The notes under the pieces: generated by a model
What the model was told of the DNA's origin: nothing
Databases searched by the model: none
Seen by the model: the letters and a program-made list of their open reading frames with translations, nothing else
Shown: piece after piece, positions 1-12,130 of the stretch
How the letters are laid out: every line of letters begins with the position of its first letter
Numbering within the stretch: the first letter of the stretch is position 1
Position numbers and translations under genes: made by a program
Source of the DNA: Nonomuraea aurantiaca
Lineage (GTDB): Bacteria; Actinomycetota; Actinomycetes; Streptosporangiales; Streptosporangiaceae
NCBI RefSeq assembly: GCF_020215705.1
Contig: NZ_JAIWNB010000024.1
Location: forward strand, 120,974 to 184,973
Length of the DNA: 64,000 bases
Direction of reading: 5' to 3'

Positions 1-1
1 C

Positions 2-253
2 GCCCAGGTGCCGACCGTCCGCATCGAGTGCGTGGCGGACACCTGCCCCCTCGTCACGGTCCGCGTACCGGGCGGCGATGTGCTGCAATATCGCGACATG
101 AGCAGGGGCGAGGAGGTCAGCTACTACGAACCCGAGCTCGACGTGGTGCTCAGCGACGCCGCCACGGTCATCGTGACCGAGAACGGCAAGCCCCGCGCGC
201 AGGGCAAGGCCGGCGCGCGGGAGGCGTTCACCGTCCGAGGTCGTGGAGCGTGA
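2..253 (+). CDS. C-terminal end of a DUF4115/RodZ-C-like protein (5' end outside window)
   Basis: The reading frame is open from the left edge and stops at 251-253, so only about 83 C-terminal residues are visible. The pattern is a beta-rich domain with 'GGDVLQYRDMSRGE' and then 'VVLSDAATVIVTENG', resembling the DUF4115 domain found at the C-terminus of RodZ-like helix-turn-helix proteins and of some actinobacterial Ser/Thr kinases. In that domain a modified amino acid sits in a small extracellular beta fold. The upstream part, which would show whether this is a kinase or a RodZ relative, is missing. The last dozen residues are encoded by a tandem copy of the neighbouring pyrE 3' end read in antisense, so this tail looks recently acquired. 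Family assignment is by pattern only. Confidence 0.5.
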   Translation, partial: AQVPTVRIECVADTCPLVTVRVPGGDVLQYRDMSRGEEVSYYEPELDVVLSDAATVIVTENGKPRAQGKAGAREAFTVRGRGA

Positions 254-298
254 ACGGGGCGCGGGAGGCGTTCACAGCCCGAGGTCCTGGAGTGTGAA
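215..298. repeat. Tandem duplication of the pyrE 3' end (about 40 bp, period 44)
   Basis: Positions 215-254 and 259-298 match over about 40 bp with few changes; both begin gcgcgggaggcgttcac. The right copy encodes the authentic pyrE C-terminus on the minus strand. The left copy forms the last codons and stop of the upstream plus-strand gene. Confidence 0.8.
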
Positions 299-805
299 GG
301 CGGAGCGGTAGTCGAGCCCCTCCTCGGCCATCCGGGGCGCCGCGCCGCGCTCGACGATCGTCGCCACGGCGACCACCTCCGCGCCCGCCTCACGCAGCGC
401 CTCGACGGCCGTCAGCGGGGAGGCGCCGGTCGTGGAGGTGTCCTCGACGGCGAGCACACGACGGCCCTTGACCTCCGGGCCCTCGATCCTGCGCTGCATG
501 CCGTGCGCCTTCTGCGCCTTGCGTACGACGAAGGCGTCGAGCGGGCGCCCCTGAGCCGCCGCGGCGTGCATCATCGCGGTCGCGACGGGGTCGGCGCCCA
601 ACGTCAGCCCGCCCACGGCGTCGAACTCCAGATCCTTGGTCAGGTCGAGCATCACCCTGCCGACCAGGGGCGCGGCGACGCCGTCGAGCGTGATCCGGCG
701 CAGGTCCAGGTAGAAGTCGGCCTCCTGACCCGAGGAGAGCACGACCTTGCCGTGCACGACGGCCTTCTTCTTGATCTCGGCGAGCAGGTTGTCGCGGTCT
801 GTCAT
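272..805 (-). CDS. pyrE: Orotate phosphoribosyltransferase
   Basis: Transfers the phosphoribosyl group of PRPP to orotate to give OMP, the fifth step of pyrimidine synthesis, in the cytosol. The 177-residue length is normal for the short bacterial form. Visible landmarks are the N-terminal 'VLSSGQEADFYLDLR' stretch that contacts orotate and the PRPP loop 'RVLAVEDTSTTGAS' (hydrophobic residues, then E-D-T-S-T-T-G) near residues 116-130. It reads opposite to both neighbours, so it is probably a single-gene unit here. Its last 40 bp have been tandemly copied into the neighbouring gene's end. Confidence 0.95.
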   Translation of the reverse strand: MTDRDNLLAEIKKKAVVHGKVVLSSGQEADFYLDLRRITLDGVAAPLVGRVMLDLTKDLEFDAVGGLTLGADPVATAMMHAAAAQGRPLDAFVVRKAQKAHGMQRRIEGPEVKGRRVLAVEDTSTTGASPLTAVEALREAGAEVVAVATIVERGAAPRMAEEGLDYRSAFTLQDLGL

Positions 806-863
806 GCGTCCCAGCTTAGGGTCCGCGCGTACGTCGAGGCGGCCCGCGTACGGCCGGCCGGGC

Positions 864-925
864 CCACTGCCGGAGGGGTCGGGACCGCTGTCGGAGGGGC
901 GGGCCAGCGCTGTGCCGGAAGGTAA
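864..925. repeat. Degenerate 21-22 bp tandem repeat between pyrE and the sigma gene
   Basis: Two 21-bp units (864-884 and 885-905, core ctgycggagggg) are followed by a more diverged third. They fill part of the divergent intergenic region; I see no coding or operator role. Confidence 0.5.
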
Positions 926-1001
926 ACGCGGCCCTTCGGTTTAGCCGGGACGGTGACTGCGGAATGCTCGGAGGTAAACTCTGGGTAATCATGAGGTCAC
1001 T

Positions 1002-3947
1002 ATGAGTGCAGAATCGCCGCAGAGCGATGCGGATCTTCTCCACGCGGTGAGAGCTGGCGACGCCACCGCCTACCGCGAGCTCCACGACCGTCACGTGGCC
1101 GCCGCGCGCTCGCTGGCCCGCCAGCTCGTCAGGGGGGAGGCCGAGGCCGACGACGTGGTCGCCGAGTCGTTCACCAAGATCCTCGACCTCGTCGGCCGTG
1201 GCGGCGGCCCTTCGGCGGGCTTCAGGACGTACCTGCTGACGGTGGTGCGGCGCACGGTCTACGACCGTACGCGGGTGGCCGACGGCCGGCTGACCATGGG
1301 CAGGACCGAGCCCCAGGCGACCCCGGACGAGCCGGAACCCCAGGCGACCCTGGGCGGGTCAGAGGGCCTGGTGATCCCGGGCGGGTCAGAGTCGCTCGAT
1401 CCCGGTGTGCCCTTCATCGACCCGGCACTCATCGGCCTCGAACGGTCGCTGATCGCCAAGGCGTTCCTGTCGCTGCCCGAGCGGTGGCGGGCGGTGCTCT
1501 GGCACACCGAGGTCGAGCACCTGCCACCAGCCGACGTGGCTCCGCTGCTCGGTCTGTCAGCCAACGGCGTCACCGACCTCGCCCGCCGGGCCCTCGCGGG
1601 CCTGCGCCAGGCGTACCTGCAGACGCACCTGGCCGCGCCGCCACCCCACACGTGCCGGCTGGCGCTGGGCAGGATGAGCCGTTATGTCCGGGGCGTGCTG
1701 GCCAGACGGGACGTCAAGGCGGTGGACGAGCACGCGAGCGGCTGCCCCGAATGCCGCGCGGTCCTGCTGGAACTGACGGACGTGAGCCGAGGGCTGCGCG
1801 TCATCATCGGACCCTTGATCACCGGATCGGTCTTCGCCGGATACGCGGCGGCACTGGCCGAGGAGCGATCCCCGAGCGCCGCCCCGGAGGGCCTCCCCCG
1901 CGCACTGGGCCGGTTGGGGCAGGTGCCGGGGCGGTTGCTCGAGAGGGTGCGGCAGGCGTCGGGGCAGGCTTCTGGGCGGCTCTCCGGGGAGGCATCTGGG
2001 CGGGTGTGGCGGGTGCCCGCGTACGTGCTCGGCCGTGTCCGGCGCCTGCCCAAGCACGTGCTCGGCTGGGCTCGGCGCGTGCCTAGGCACGTGTTCGGCT
2101 GGGTTGGGCGCGTGCCCACGTACGCACAGGCGGCGGTGGCGGGCGGTACCGCCGCCGCTGTCGCGGCCGCCGCCGCGTTCACGCTGGTCTCGGCCGAGGA
2201 GCCGATGCCGAGGCCGGTCGCCAAGCCCGTCGCGTCAGCCGGACCGTCGCCCGTACGGCCGGCCGACGAGCCCACGCGGGTTCCTCCAGGTCGCCCAACC
2301 ACCCAGTCGGCGACGAGGGGGCACCGGGCGCGCCTGCACGCCACGATCGGCGTACTCGGCGCGCTGGTCCGCGACCAGCCCGGCATCATCGGGCTACGAC
2401 TCCGCAACTCGGGCAACGCCCCGACCGCCGAACTCACGGCCACCGTGGCCCTGCCCGCAGGCGTCACGCTGATCCCATCGGGCAATCACCGTCATGGCGG
2501 CGCCGCAGGCGTGACCCTGACCCGGCCACACGGTTCCGACCACGGCGCCGCACCGATCCAGCGAGGTAGCTACAGCCACGGTGCTGTGACGGATGGGATG
2601 TCGATCCGGTCGGGTGGCTACGGGCACAGTGTCGAGGCGGGCAGGGTGTCGAGCCAGCCCGGTGGCTACGGGCACGGTGTCGCGGTGGCTACGCCCGTTG
2701 GGACCGTGGATGGCTGGGCATGTCGCCCGGCCGGGCAGGGCGCCGTGTGTGCCAGGGGGCCGCTTGAGGCGCGTCGCCGCACCGCCGTGTTCCTGCGTGT
2801 CCAGGTGGCCGCCCAGGCGCCCCAGGGCGACGGGCCCGCCGTACGGATCGCCGCCGGATCGTTGCGGGTCGGGGCGCGGTCCACGACCGGGGTACGGCGG
2901 GAGGGCATGCCCGCCAGGTTCGCCACCGACGGCAGGGTGACGGTCAGGGCGGTCGGCAACTCGCTCCTGAGTTGCCCGCTGGAGCGCGACGGCTGCGCCG
3001 AGGCCCGGCGGCGGGAGGGCGACAGGCGCGACGACGAGCTGTGGCCCATGGCGGTCGTCGACCAGGACGGGGCGCCCGAAACGTACGCCTCCAGCGGTGC
3101 CGCGCTGCGGTTGCCTCCGGGTGGGCGGGTCGTGTGGGCGGGCCTCTACTGGTCGGCCAGCGGGGAGAACGCGGGGCCGATCAGGCTGCGGCCACCGGGT
3201 CGGCGGCGTTACCTGTTCATCAGGCCTGAGCAGGTGGCTGTCCGCGACCTGCCCTCGGGGCCCGCCTACCAGGCGTTCGCCGATGTGACGGGGCTGGTCG
3301 GGAGCGTCAGGCAGGAAGGCACGTGGTGGGCGGCCGACCCGCCGATGGGGGAGGGGGTCGCGCAGCACGCCGGATGGAGCCTGGTGGTGATCGCGACCGA
3401 TCCGACCCAGCCGTACAGCCACGCCGTAGTGCTCGACACGCCGACCGTCATCGGCGGCGAGGCAGGCCAGACCCGGATCCCGCTGGACGGCCTGGTCCCA
3501 CCACCCGCACCCGCACCCGCACGAAGCCAGCGGAACGGCGGGGCTTCTGCGGCCGTGCCCGCACGGAGCCTGCGGAGGGACGTGGCTCCTGCGGCCGTGC
3601 GTGCGCGGGTCCCGGGCAGGGGTCAGGTTTCCGGAGGGGCGTCCAGGCGGGTCCCGCCCCGTGGGAAGGTGCCTGCTCGGATCGAGATGGTGGCGTGGGG
3701 AGGCGATGCCGATCTCGACGGTGACCGGCTCTCTCTGGGCTCGGGGCCGCTCACCCCCATGGGCGGCGACCGTGACGCGGACAACGTCTTCGATGGCTCG
3801 TCCAACGGCGCCAAAGGGATGACGTTCGGTGTCGACGTCGACACGTTCGGCACCCAACTCGGCCATGACCCGGCGCTGGCCATCGATACGCGGAAGGATG
3901 TGGTGTTGTTCGCGATCGCCGCCGTCAGCGTGCGTGCACGGTCGTGA
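1002..3947 (+). CDS. Membrane-anchored ECF sigma factor with large extracytoplasmic domain
   Basis: A 981-residue fusion. Residues 10-85 are sigma region 2 ('DADLLHAVRAGDATAYRELHD'), and about 155-205 are region 4 ('SLPERWRAVLWHTEVEHL' then a helix-turn-helix). Residues 210-270 carry a zinc-finger-like anti-sigma segment with H-x3-C-x2-C ('HASGCPEC'). A repeat-rich basic stretch (about 300-380) leads to a single transmembrane helix rich in Ala/Val (about 385-405). The rest is an exported region with a DUF11-like strand pattern (about 455-500) and a large beta-rich domain of unknown role. ECF factors with fused C-terminal membrane and sensor modules are known in actinobacteria; release by proteolysis is inference. 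The ATG at 1002 is preceded by GAGG. Confidence 0.8.
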   Translation: MSAESPQSDADLLHAVRAGDATAYRELHDRHVAAARSLARQLVRGEAEADDVVAESFTKILDLVGRGGGPSAGFRTYLLTVVRRTVYDRTRVADGRLTMGRTEPQATPDEPEPQATLGGSEGLVIPGGSESLDPGVPFIDPALIGLERSLIAKAFLSLPERWRAVLWHTEVEHLPPADVAPLLGLSANGVTDLARRALAGLRQAYLQTHLAAPPPHTCRLALGRMSRYVRGVLARRDVKAVDEHASGCPECRAVLLELTDVSRGLRVIIGPLITGSVFAGYAAALAEERSPSAAPEGLPRALGRLGQVPGRLLERVRQASGQASGRLSGEASGRVWRVPAYVLGRVRRLPKHVLGWARRVPRHVFGWVGRVPTYAQAAVAGGTAAAVAAAAAFTLVSAEEPMPRPVAKPVASAGPSPVRPADEPTRVPPGRPTTQSATRGHRARLHATIGVLGALVRDQPGIIGLRLRNSGNAPTAELTATVALPAGVTLIPSGNHRHGGAAGVTLTRPHGSDHGAAPIQRGSYSHGAVTDGMSIRSGGYGHSVEAGRVSSQPGGYGHGVAVATPVGTVDGWACRPAGQGAVCARGPLEARRRTAVFLRVQVAAQAPQGDGPAVRIAAGSLRVGARSTTGVRREGMPARFATDGRVTVRAVGNSLLSCPLERDGCAEARRREGDRRDDELWPMAVVDQDGAPETYASSGAALRLPPGGRVVWAGLYWSASGENAGPIRLRPPGRRRYLFIRPEQVAVRDLPSGPAYQAFADVTGLVGSVRQEGTWWAADPPMGEGVAQHAGWSLVVIATDPTQPYSHAVVLDTPTVIGGEAGQTRIPLDGLVPPPAPAPARSQRNGGASAAVPARSLRRDVAPAAVRARVPGRGQVSGGASRRVPPRGKVPARIEMVAWGGDADLDGDRLSLGSGPLTPMGGDRDADNVFDGSSNGAKGMTFGVDVDTFGTQLGHDPALAIDTRKDVVLFAIAAVSVRARS

Positions 3948-4146
3948 CGTACGTGCACGAGAGTGGCCAAAGTCCGACATATTGGTACGGTCAGCCCGAA
4001 TGCACCGGCGTATGGTCAGGGCAGGGGCGAATCGTCGGGATTAACCTCGCGCGATCACCCGCTTTCATTACCCTGAGAGAGGGCCGCCCGCGAGTCCGGC
4101 TCTGACGGTGCACAGTCTGCTAGGTCGGACCACCAGGAAAGGGGCC

Positions 4147-5346
4147 GTGTCAGTGGATCGCTGCGCGCTGTTCGTGGACGCTGGCTATCTGCTGGCCGAC
4201 GGCGCGATGGCCGTGCATGGCACCCGCCATCGTGAAGCCGTGGCCTGGGACTATCCAGGGCTCCTGCAGCTCCTGTCGAACCTCTCGCGCGAGCGCACCG
4301 GCCTGCCGATGCTCCGGTGCTACTGGTACGAGGCGACCGTCGAAGGCCGCCGCACACCGGAGCACGAGGTGCTCGCCGACATCCCCGGCCTCAAGCTCCG
4401 TCTCTCGCGCATCCGCCCCGGCCGGCGCGAAGGCGTGGACGCCCAGGTACACCGCGACCTGATGACCCTCGCCCGCAACAGCGCCATCTGCGACGCCGTC
4501 GTGGTCAGCGGTGACGAGGACCTCGCCCAGGTCGTCAGCGACGCTCAGGACCTCGGCATCCGGGTGACCGTGGTGCACATCGCCGTAGACGGCAGCTGGG
4601 CGGTCGCCCGCACGCTCATGCAGGAGAGCGACGACCTCATCGAGCTGGGCGGCGTCCACCTGCGCCCCTACGTCAACATGGTGACCGGCGCCATCGAGGC
4701 CTCCAACGGCCACCACCAGCCGGTCAGCAACGGCCACGGCGGTCACGCGCAGCGGGAGCTGCCGCCCGCCCAGTCGAGCGGAGGCAGCCACGCCGCCGAC
4801 CGGGCGAGCCAGGCCGGTACCAACGGCGTGATGCCGTCGGCGGGGCGTGGCCAGCAGTCGCCGCCCAGCTACGCCAACTACCAGCCCGATCCGACGCCGT
4901 CGGCCGCCCCGGTGACCGGACCCATCCCGCAGCAGCCGCAGGCGCCGACGACCGGGCAGTTCGCGGCGCAGTCCAACGGCACCTATCAGCCTCCGCCGCC
5001 GCAGTCCAACGGCACGTACCAGCCCTCACAGCTCGGCGCCTACACCGGTCCGCAGCCCGCGCCGGTCTCCCAGCAGCCCTCGGCCGCCACCGCCGGGGCG
5101 ACCACGCTGTCCGACGCCGTCAAGGCCGCCCATCGGGAGGGGCACGACTTCGGCGAGTCCGTGGCCCGCGACGCGCCGGCCCTGTGGCTGGAGGCCGTGC
5201 TCGCGCGCAAGCCGCGGATGCCCTCCGATCTGGAGGCCCGCCTGCTGCAGGGATCGTCCCTGCCGATCGACTTCCTGCTGCACGACGAGGTACGCCACGC
5301 GCTGCGCCGCGGCTTCTGGGACGCCTTGGAGCGCGCCAGACACTAG
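4147..5346 (+). CDS. NYN-domain (LabA/DUF88-type) putative RNase
   Basis: Residues 1-165 form a NYN domain of the PIN-like nuclease fold, with the acidic positions expected of the active site: 'LFVDAGYLL' near the start, 'EGVDAQVHRDLMTLA' in the middle and 'VVVSGDEDLAQVV' later. Proteins of this family are metal-dependent RNases or RNA-binding regulators. A Pro/Gln/Asn-rich linker with repeats of 'QSNGTYQP' (about 175-325) leads to a conserved C-terminal helical domain (about 330-399) that may bind a partner. The GTG at 4147 has AGGAAAGG eight bases upstream; an in-frame ATG at 4108 lacks such a site. It ends convergently with the response regulator gene. Confidence 0.82.
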   Translation: MSVDRCALFVDAGYLLADGAMAVHGTRHREAVAWDYPGLLQLLSNLSRERTGLPMLRCYWYEATVEGRRTPEHEVLADIPGLKLRLSRIRPGRREGVDAQVHRDLMTLARNSAICDAVVVSGDEDLAQVVSDAQDLGIRVTVVHIAVDGSWAVARTLMQESDDLIELGGVHLRPYVNMVTGAIEASNGHHQPVSNGHGGHAQRELPPAQSSGGSHAADRASQAGTNGVMPSAGRGQQSPPSYANYQPDPTPSAAPVTGPIPQQPQAPTTGQFAAQSNGTYQPPPPQSNGTYQPSQLGAYTGPQPAPVSQQPSAATAGATTLSDAVKAAHREGHDFGESVARDAPALWLEAVLARKPRMPSDLEARLLQGSSLPIDFLLHDEVRHALRRGFWDALERARH

Positions 5347-5484
5347 CCTGACGCGCCCTGAGGCCGGACCCTTCCACCACTGACGTCCCGACGTCAGCGC
5401 GCCTCTCAGAACGGTCTCAGCGCCTCACGGGAATGGACCGGAGACAGCGCCTCTCGTACGGACAAGGGCACACGGACAAGGGCA

Positions 5485-5510
5485 CAGCGCCTCTCGTACG
5501 AGAGGGCGCC
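5485..5510. terminator. Palindromic hairpin between convergent genes
   Basis: A perfect 16-bp palindrome, cctctcgtacgagagg (5490-5505), extends outward with gcg/cgc arms after one bulged base. It lies between the convergent NYN gene and response regulator gene. Copies of its left half and of 'acggacaagggcac' occur just upstream (5443-5482). It has no T-tract; a bidirectional terminator is the simplest reading. Confidence 0.55.
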
Positions 5511-5566
5511 TCTCGTGCCGACAACGGGCGGTGTCACTCGTACCGGCAAAGGGACGGCGCGGCGGC

Positions 5567-6196
5567 TTACGACAGGGCGTCGAAGCCGGAGCGCAGGTGG
5601 GCGAGGCGTTCGGCGAGGTCGGCGAGCGGGACCGCCAGTGCCGGGTCATGCGACTTGTTGGCCAGCTCCCGCACCCGGCTCAGCTCGTCCTCCACCGCCG
5701 TCAGCCGCCGCGACAGCTCGGGCAGGACCGAAGCCTGGTCGCCCGCGCCCGGCGGCAGCTCGCCGCTCAGCCGCTCGCGCAGCATCGACGCCTGCTCCGC
5801 GAGCCGCTTGTTCATGTTGTACAGCTCGGTGAAGACCGACACCTTGGCCCGCAGCACCCACGGGTCGAACGGCTTGGTCAGGTAGTCGACGGCGCCCGCC
5901 GCGTAGCCCCGGAAGGCGTAGTCGGGTGCGCTGTCGACCACCGTGAGAAAGATGATCGGGATGTTGCGGGTCCGCTCCCGCCGCTTGATGTGGGCGGCCG
6001 TCTCGAACCCGTCCATGCCCGGCATCCGCACATCGAGCAGGATGAGCGCGAACTCGGTGTTGAGCAACGCCTTGAGCGCCTCCTCGCCGGACCTGGCGCG
6101 TACGGGCACCAGGTCGAGCGAGCTGAGGATCGCCTCAAGGGCGATCAGATTCTCCTCGCGGTCGTCGACCAGGAGGATCTTGGCACGATCCGGCAT
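5567..6196 (-). CDS. Response regulator with receiver domain and coiled-coil tail
   Basis: Residues 6-125 form a receiver domain: acidic pair 'LLVDDREEN', phospho-acceptor Asp in 'LILLDVRMPGMDG', the Thr/Ser switch in 'IIFLTVVD' and the Lys in 'YLTKPFDP'. The remaining 80 residues are helical and probably coiled coil, with no DNA-binding or enzymatic output domain. It therefore likely acts by protein-protein contact, as in phosphorelays. It starts 3 bp after the stop of the giant HAMP kinase and is surely co-transcribed with it; the kinase or its own receiver is the likely phosphate source. Confidence 0.9.
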   Translation of the reverse strand: MPDRAKILLVDDREENLIALEAILSSLDLVPVRARSGEEALKALLNTEFALILLDVRMPGMDGFETAAHIKRRERTRNIPIIFLTVVDSAPDYAFRGYAAGAVDYLTKPFDPWVLRAKVSVFTELYNMNKRLAEQASMLRERLSGELPPGAGDQASVLPELSRRLTAVEDELSRVRELANKSHDPALAVPLADLAERLAHLRSGFDALS

Positions 6197-6199
6197 GGA

Positions 6200-10375
<4,176 letters not shown>

Positions 10376-10427
10376 GGGGCCTCCTTCACTCCCGGGGTGC
10401 CACCGCGAGTGATTCAAGTCTGTCACG

Positions 10428-10440
10428 ATGAGTAGCTCAT
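10428..10440. promoter_or_regulatory. Palindrome in the kinase/phosphatase divergent promoter region
   Basis: The perfect inverted repeat ATGAG-tag-CTCAT lies midway between the divergent starts at 10375 and 10496. It is a candidate operator for either gene; no known regulator consensus is recognised. Confidence 0.35.
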
Positions 10441-10495
10441 AGTCCCGCCCTTGGATTTACCCCAAGTCAGCAGGAAGTGTGGTAGGCACGATGCG

Positions 10496-12040
10496 ATGAC
10501 TGGTACTCCCCATGCGGTGTTGGCCGCTACGTTCGCGCCCGGCGACACCGCTGTGACGGCTGCGATGAGGTTCACCCGTGAGGTGATGACCGCGTGGGCC
10601 GTCGGCAGCGTGCTGCATCTGGCCGAGCAGGTCGCGGGTGACCTGGCACAACAGGTGGTGGACGAGCCGTTCGAAGTCATCTGGAAGCATTTTGGTGACG
10701 CCGTGCAGGTCGAGTTGAGACAGCGGAGCTCCTCGCAGGGCGATCCGAAGGCTCCGTCTGTGGGGGTGGAGGAGTGGGGAATCACCTTCACCGGTGATTC
10801 CCGTGTCCATTGGGCAAGACTCACGCTACCCGGCTCGACGGACACAGTGGCATCCGAATGGCTGGAGGAGAGCGCCAGAGGGCCGCATTGGCTGGGATTC
10901 CTGGCCGACGCCAGTGACCTGCTCGCGGGCACGCTCGACCCCGACATGGTGCCCGCCATCATCGCCCAGATCGTGGTGCCGCGGCTGGCGAGCTGGTGTG
11001 CCGTCTACACCTCTGACACCGCTGTCGGGCCGCTGCGGCTGGTCTACCTCTGGCACGCCGACGAGGCCAGGATCGACGGGCTGCGCGAGCAGCTGGGCGA
11101 CATGGACGCGATGATCGCCGACGCGCACGTCACCTCCACCGTCCACCTGGCCGACTCGCAGGTGCTCGCGGTCCCGCTGACCGCGCGCGGCCGGGGCCTG
11201 GGCATGATGTGCCTGGGGCGGCCCGACCGCTTCCCCGACGAGGTCATCCAGTTCGCCGAGGACATCGGCAGGCGGGCCGCGCTGGCCACCGACAACGCCC
11301 GCGTGTACGCCCAGCAGGCCGCGGCCAACCGGGCGCTCCAGCGCAGCCTGCTCCCGCCGAACGAGCCCGAGGTGCCCGGCCTCGACTACGGCGTGGTCTA
11401 CGAGCCCGCCGGCGAGGCCAACGAGGTCGGGGGCGACTTCTACGACCTGTTCAAGGCCGGCGACGACTCCTGGCGGTTCGCGATCGGCGACGTGTGCGGC
11501 ACCGGCCCGGAGGCCGCCGCCGTGACGGGCCTGGCCCGCCACACCCTGCGCCTGCTGGCCCGCGAGGGCTACGGGGTGGCGGCGGTGCTCGGCCGGCTCA
11601 ACCAGGCGATCTTGGAGGAGGGCGAGCGGGCCAGGTTCCTCACGCTGCTGCACGGCGACATCACGCCGGTGCCGACCGGTCTGGAGGTACGTATGGTGTC
11701 GGCCGGCCATCCCGAGGCGCTGCGCCTCAAGCCGAGCGGCGTGGTCGAGACGGTGACCACCCCCCAGTCGCTGCTCGGGGTCTTCCACGAGGTGGTCTTC
11801 GAGGCCGACACGCTCCATCTCGACCATGGTGACGTGCTGCTGGCGGTGACCGACGGGGTGACGGAGCGGCGCTCGGGCGGGCGGCTGCTCGACGACGACA
11901 GCGGGCTGGCCAAGCTGCTCGCCGAGTGCGCCGGGCTGTCGGCCCGCGCGGTGGCCGAGCGGATCCGCCGTGGGGCGGCCGACTTCGCGACGGAGCCGAG
12001 CGCGGACGACCTCGCGATCGTGGTCCTGCGCGCCCGCTGA
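10496..12040 (+). CDS. GAF-SpoIIE-type PP2C serine phosphatase
   Basis: Residues 130-285 fit a GAF sensor domain. Residues 295-514 are a SpoIIE/RsbU-type PP2C phosphatase with the metal-binding Asp motifs 'EVGGDFYDLF', 'AIGDVCGTGPEAA', 'LLAVTDGVTE' and 'ADDLAIVVL'. Such enzymes dephosphorylate STAS anti-anti-sigma factors in partner-switching pathways. The N-terminal 110 residues resemble the start of an RsbW-like ATPase ('FAPGDTAVTAAMRFTREVMTAW') but lack its conserved ATP-binding N-box, so this part may only dimerise or bind a partner. Start chosen at ATG 10496; an upstream in-frame ATG at 10451 has no ribosome-binding site. A STAS protein lies in the window at 50.7-51.1 kb, but any link is inference. 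Confidence 0.9.
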   Translation: MTGTPHAVLAATFAPGDTAVTAAMRFTREVMTAWAVGSVLHLAEQVAGDLAQQVVDEPFEVIWKHFGDAVQVELRQRSSSQGDPKAPSVGVEEWGITFTGDSRVHWARLTLPGSTDTVASEWLEESARGPHWLGFLADASDLLAGTLDPDMVPAIIAQIVVPRLASWCAVYTSDTAVGPLRLVYLWHADEARIDGLREQLGDMDAMIADAHVTSTVHLADSQVLAVPLTARGRGLGMMCLGRPDRFPDEVIQFAEDIGRRAALATDNARVYAQQAAANRALQRSLLPPNEPEVPGLDYGVVYEPAGEANEVGGDFYDLFKAGDDSWRFAIGDVCGTGPEAAAVTGLARHTLRLLAREGYGVAAVLGRLNQAILEEGERARFLTLLHGDITPVPTGLEVRMVSAGHPEALRLKPSGVVETVTTPQSLLGVFHEVVFEADTLHLDHGDVLLAVTDGVTERRSGGRLLDDDSGLAKLLAECAGLSARAVAERIRRGAADFATEPSADDLAIVVLRAR

Positions 12041-12130
12041 GGTGGACGCGCTCGCCGGCCTGCTGGGCGTGCCGCAGACCCCGGACGGGCCATTTCACGT
12101 TGGCCGCCGGGCTTCGCGAATTGTCGATTA

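Noticed and set aside
2394..3980. A 528-codon minus-strand frame under the sigma fusion
   Set aside because: It has Pro/Arg/Gly-rich composition without motifs, and the plus-strand frame has clear domains.
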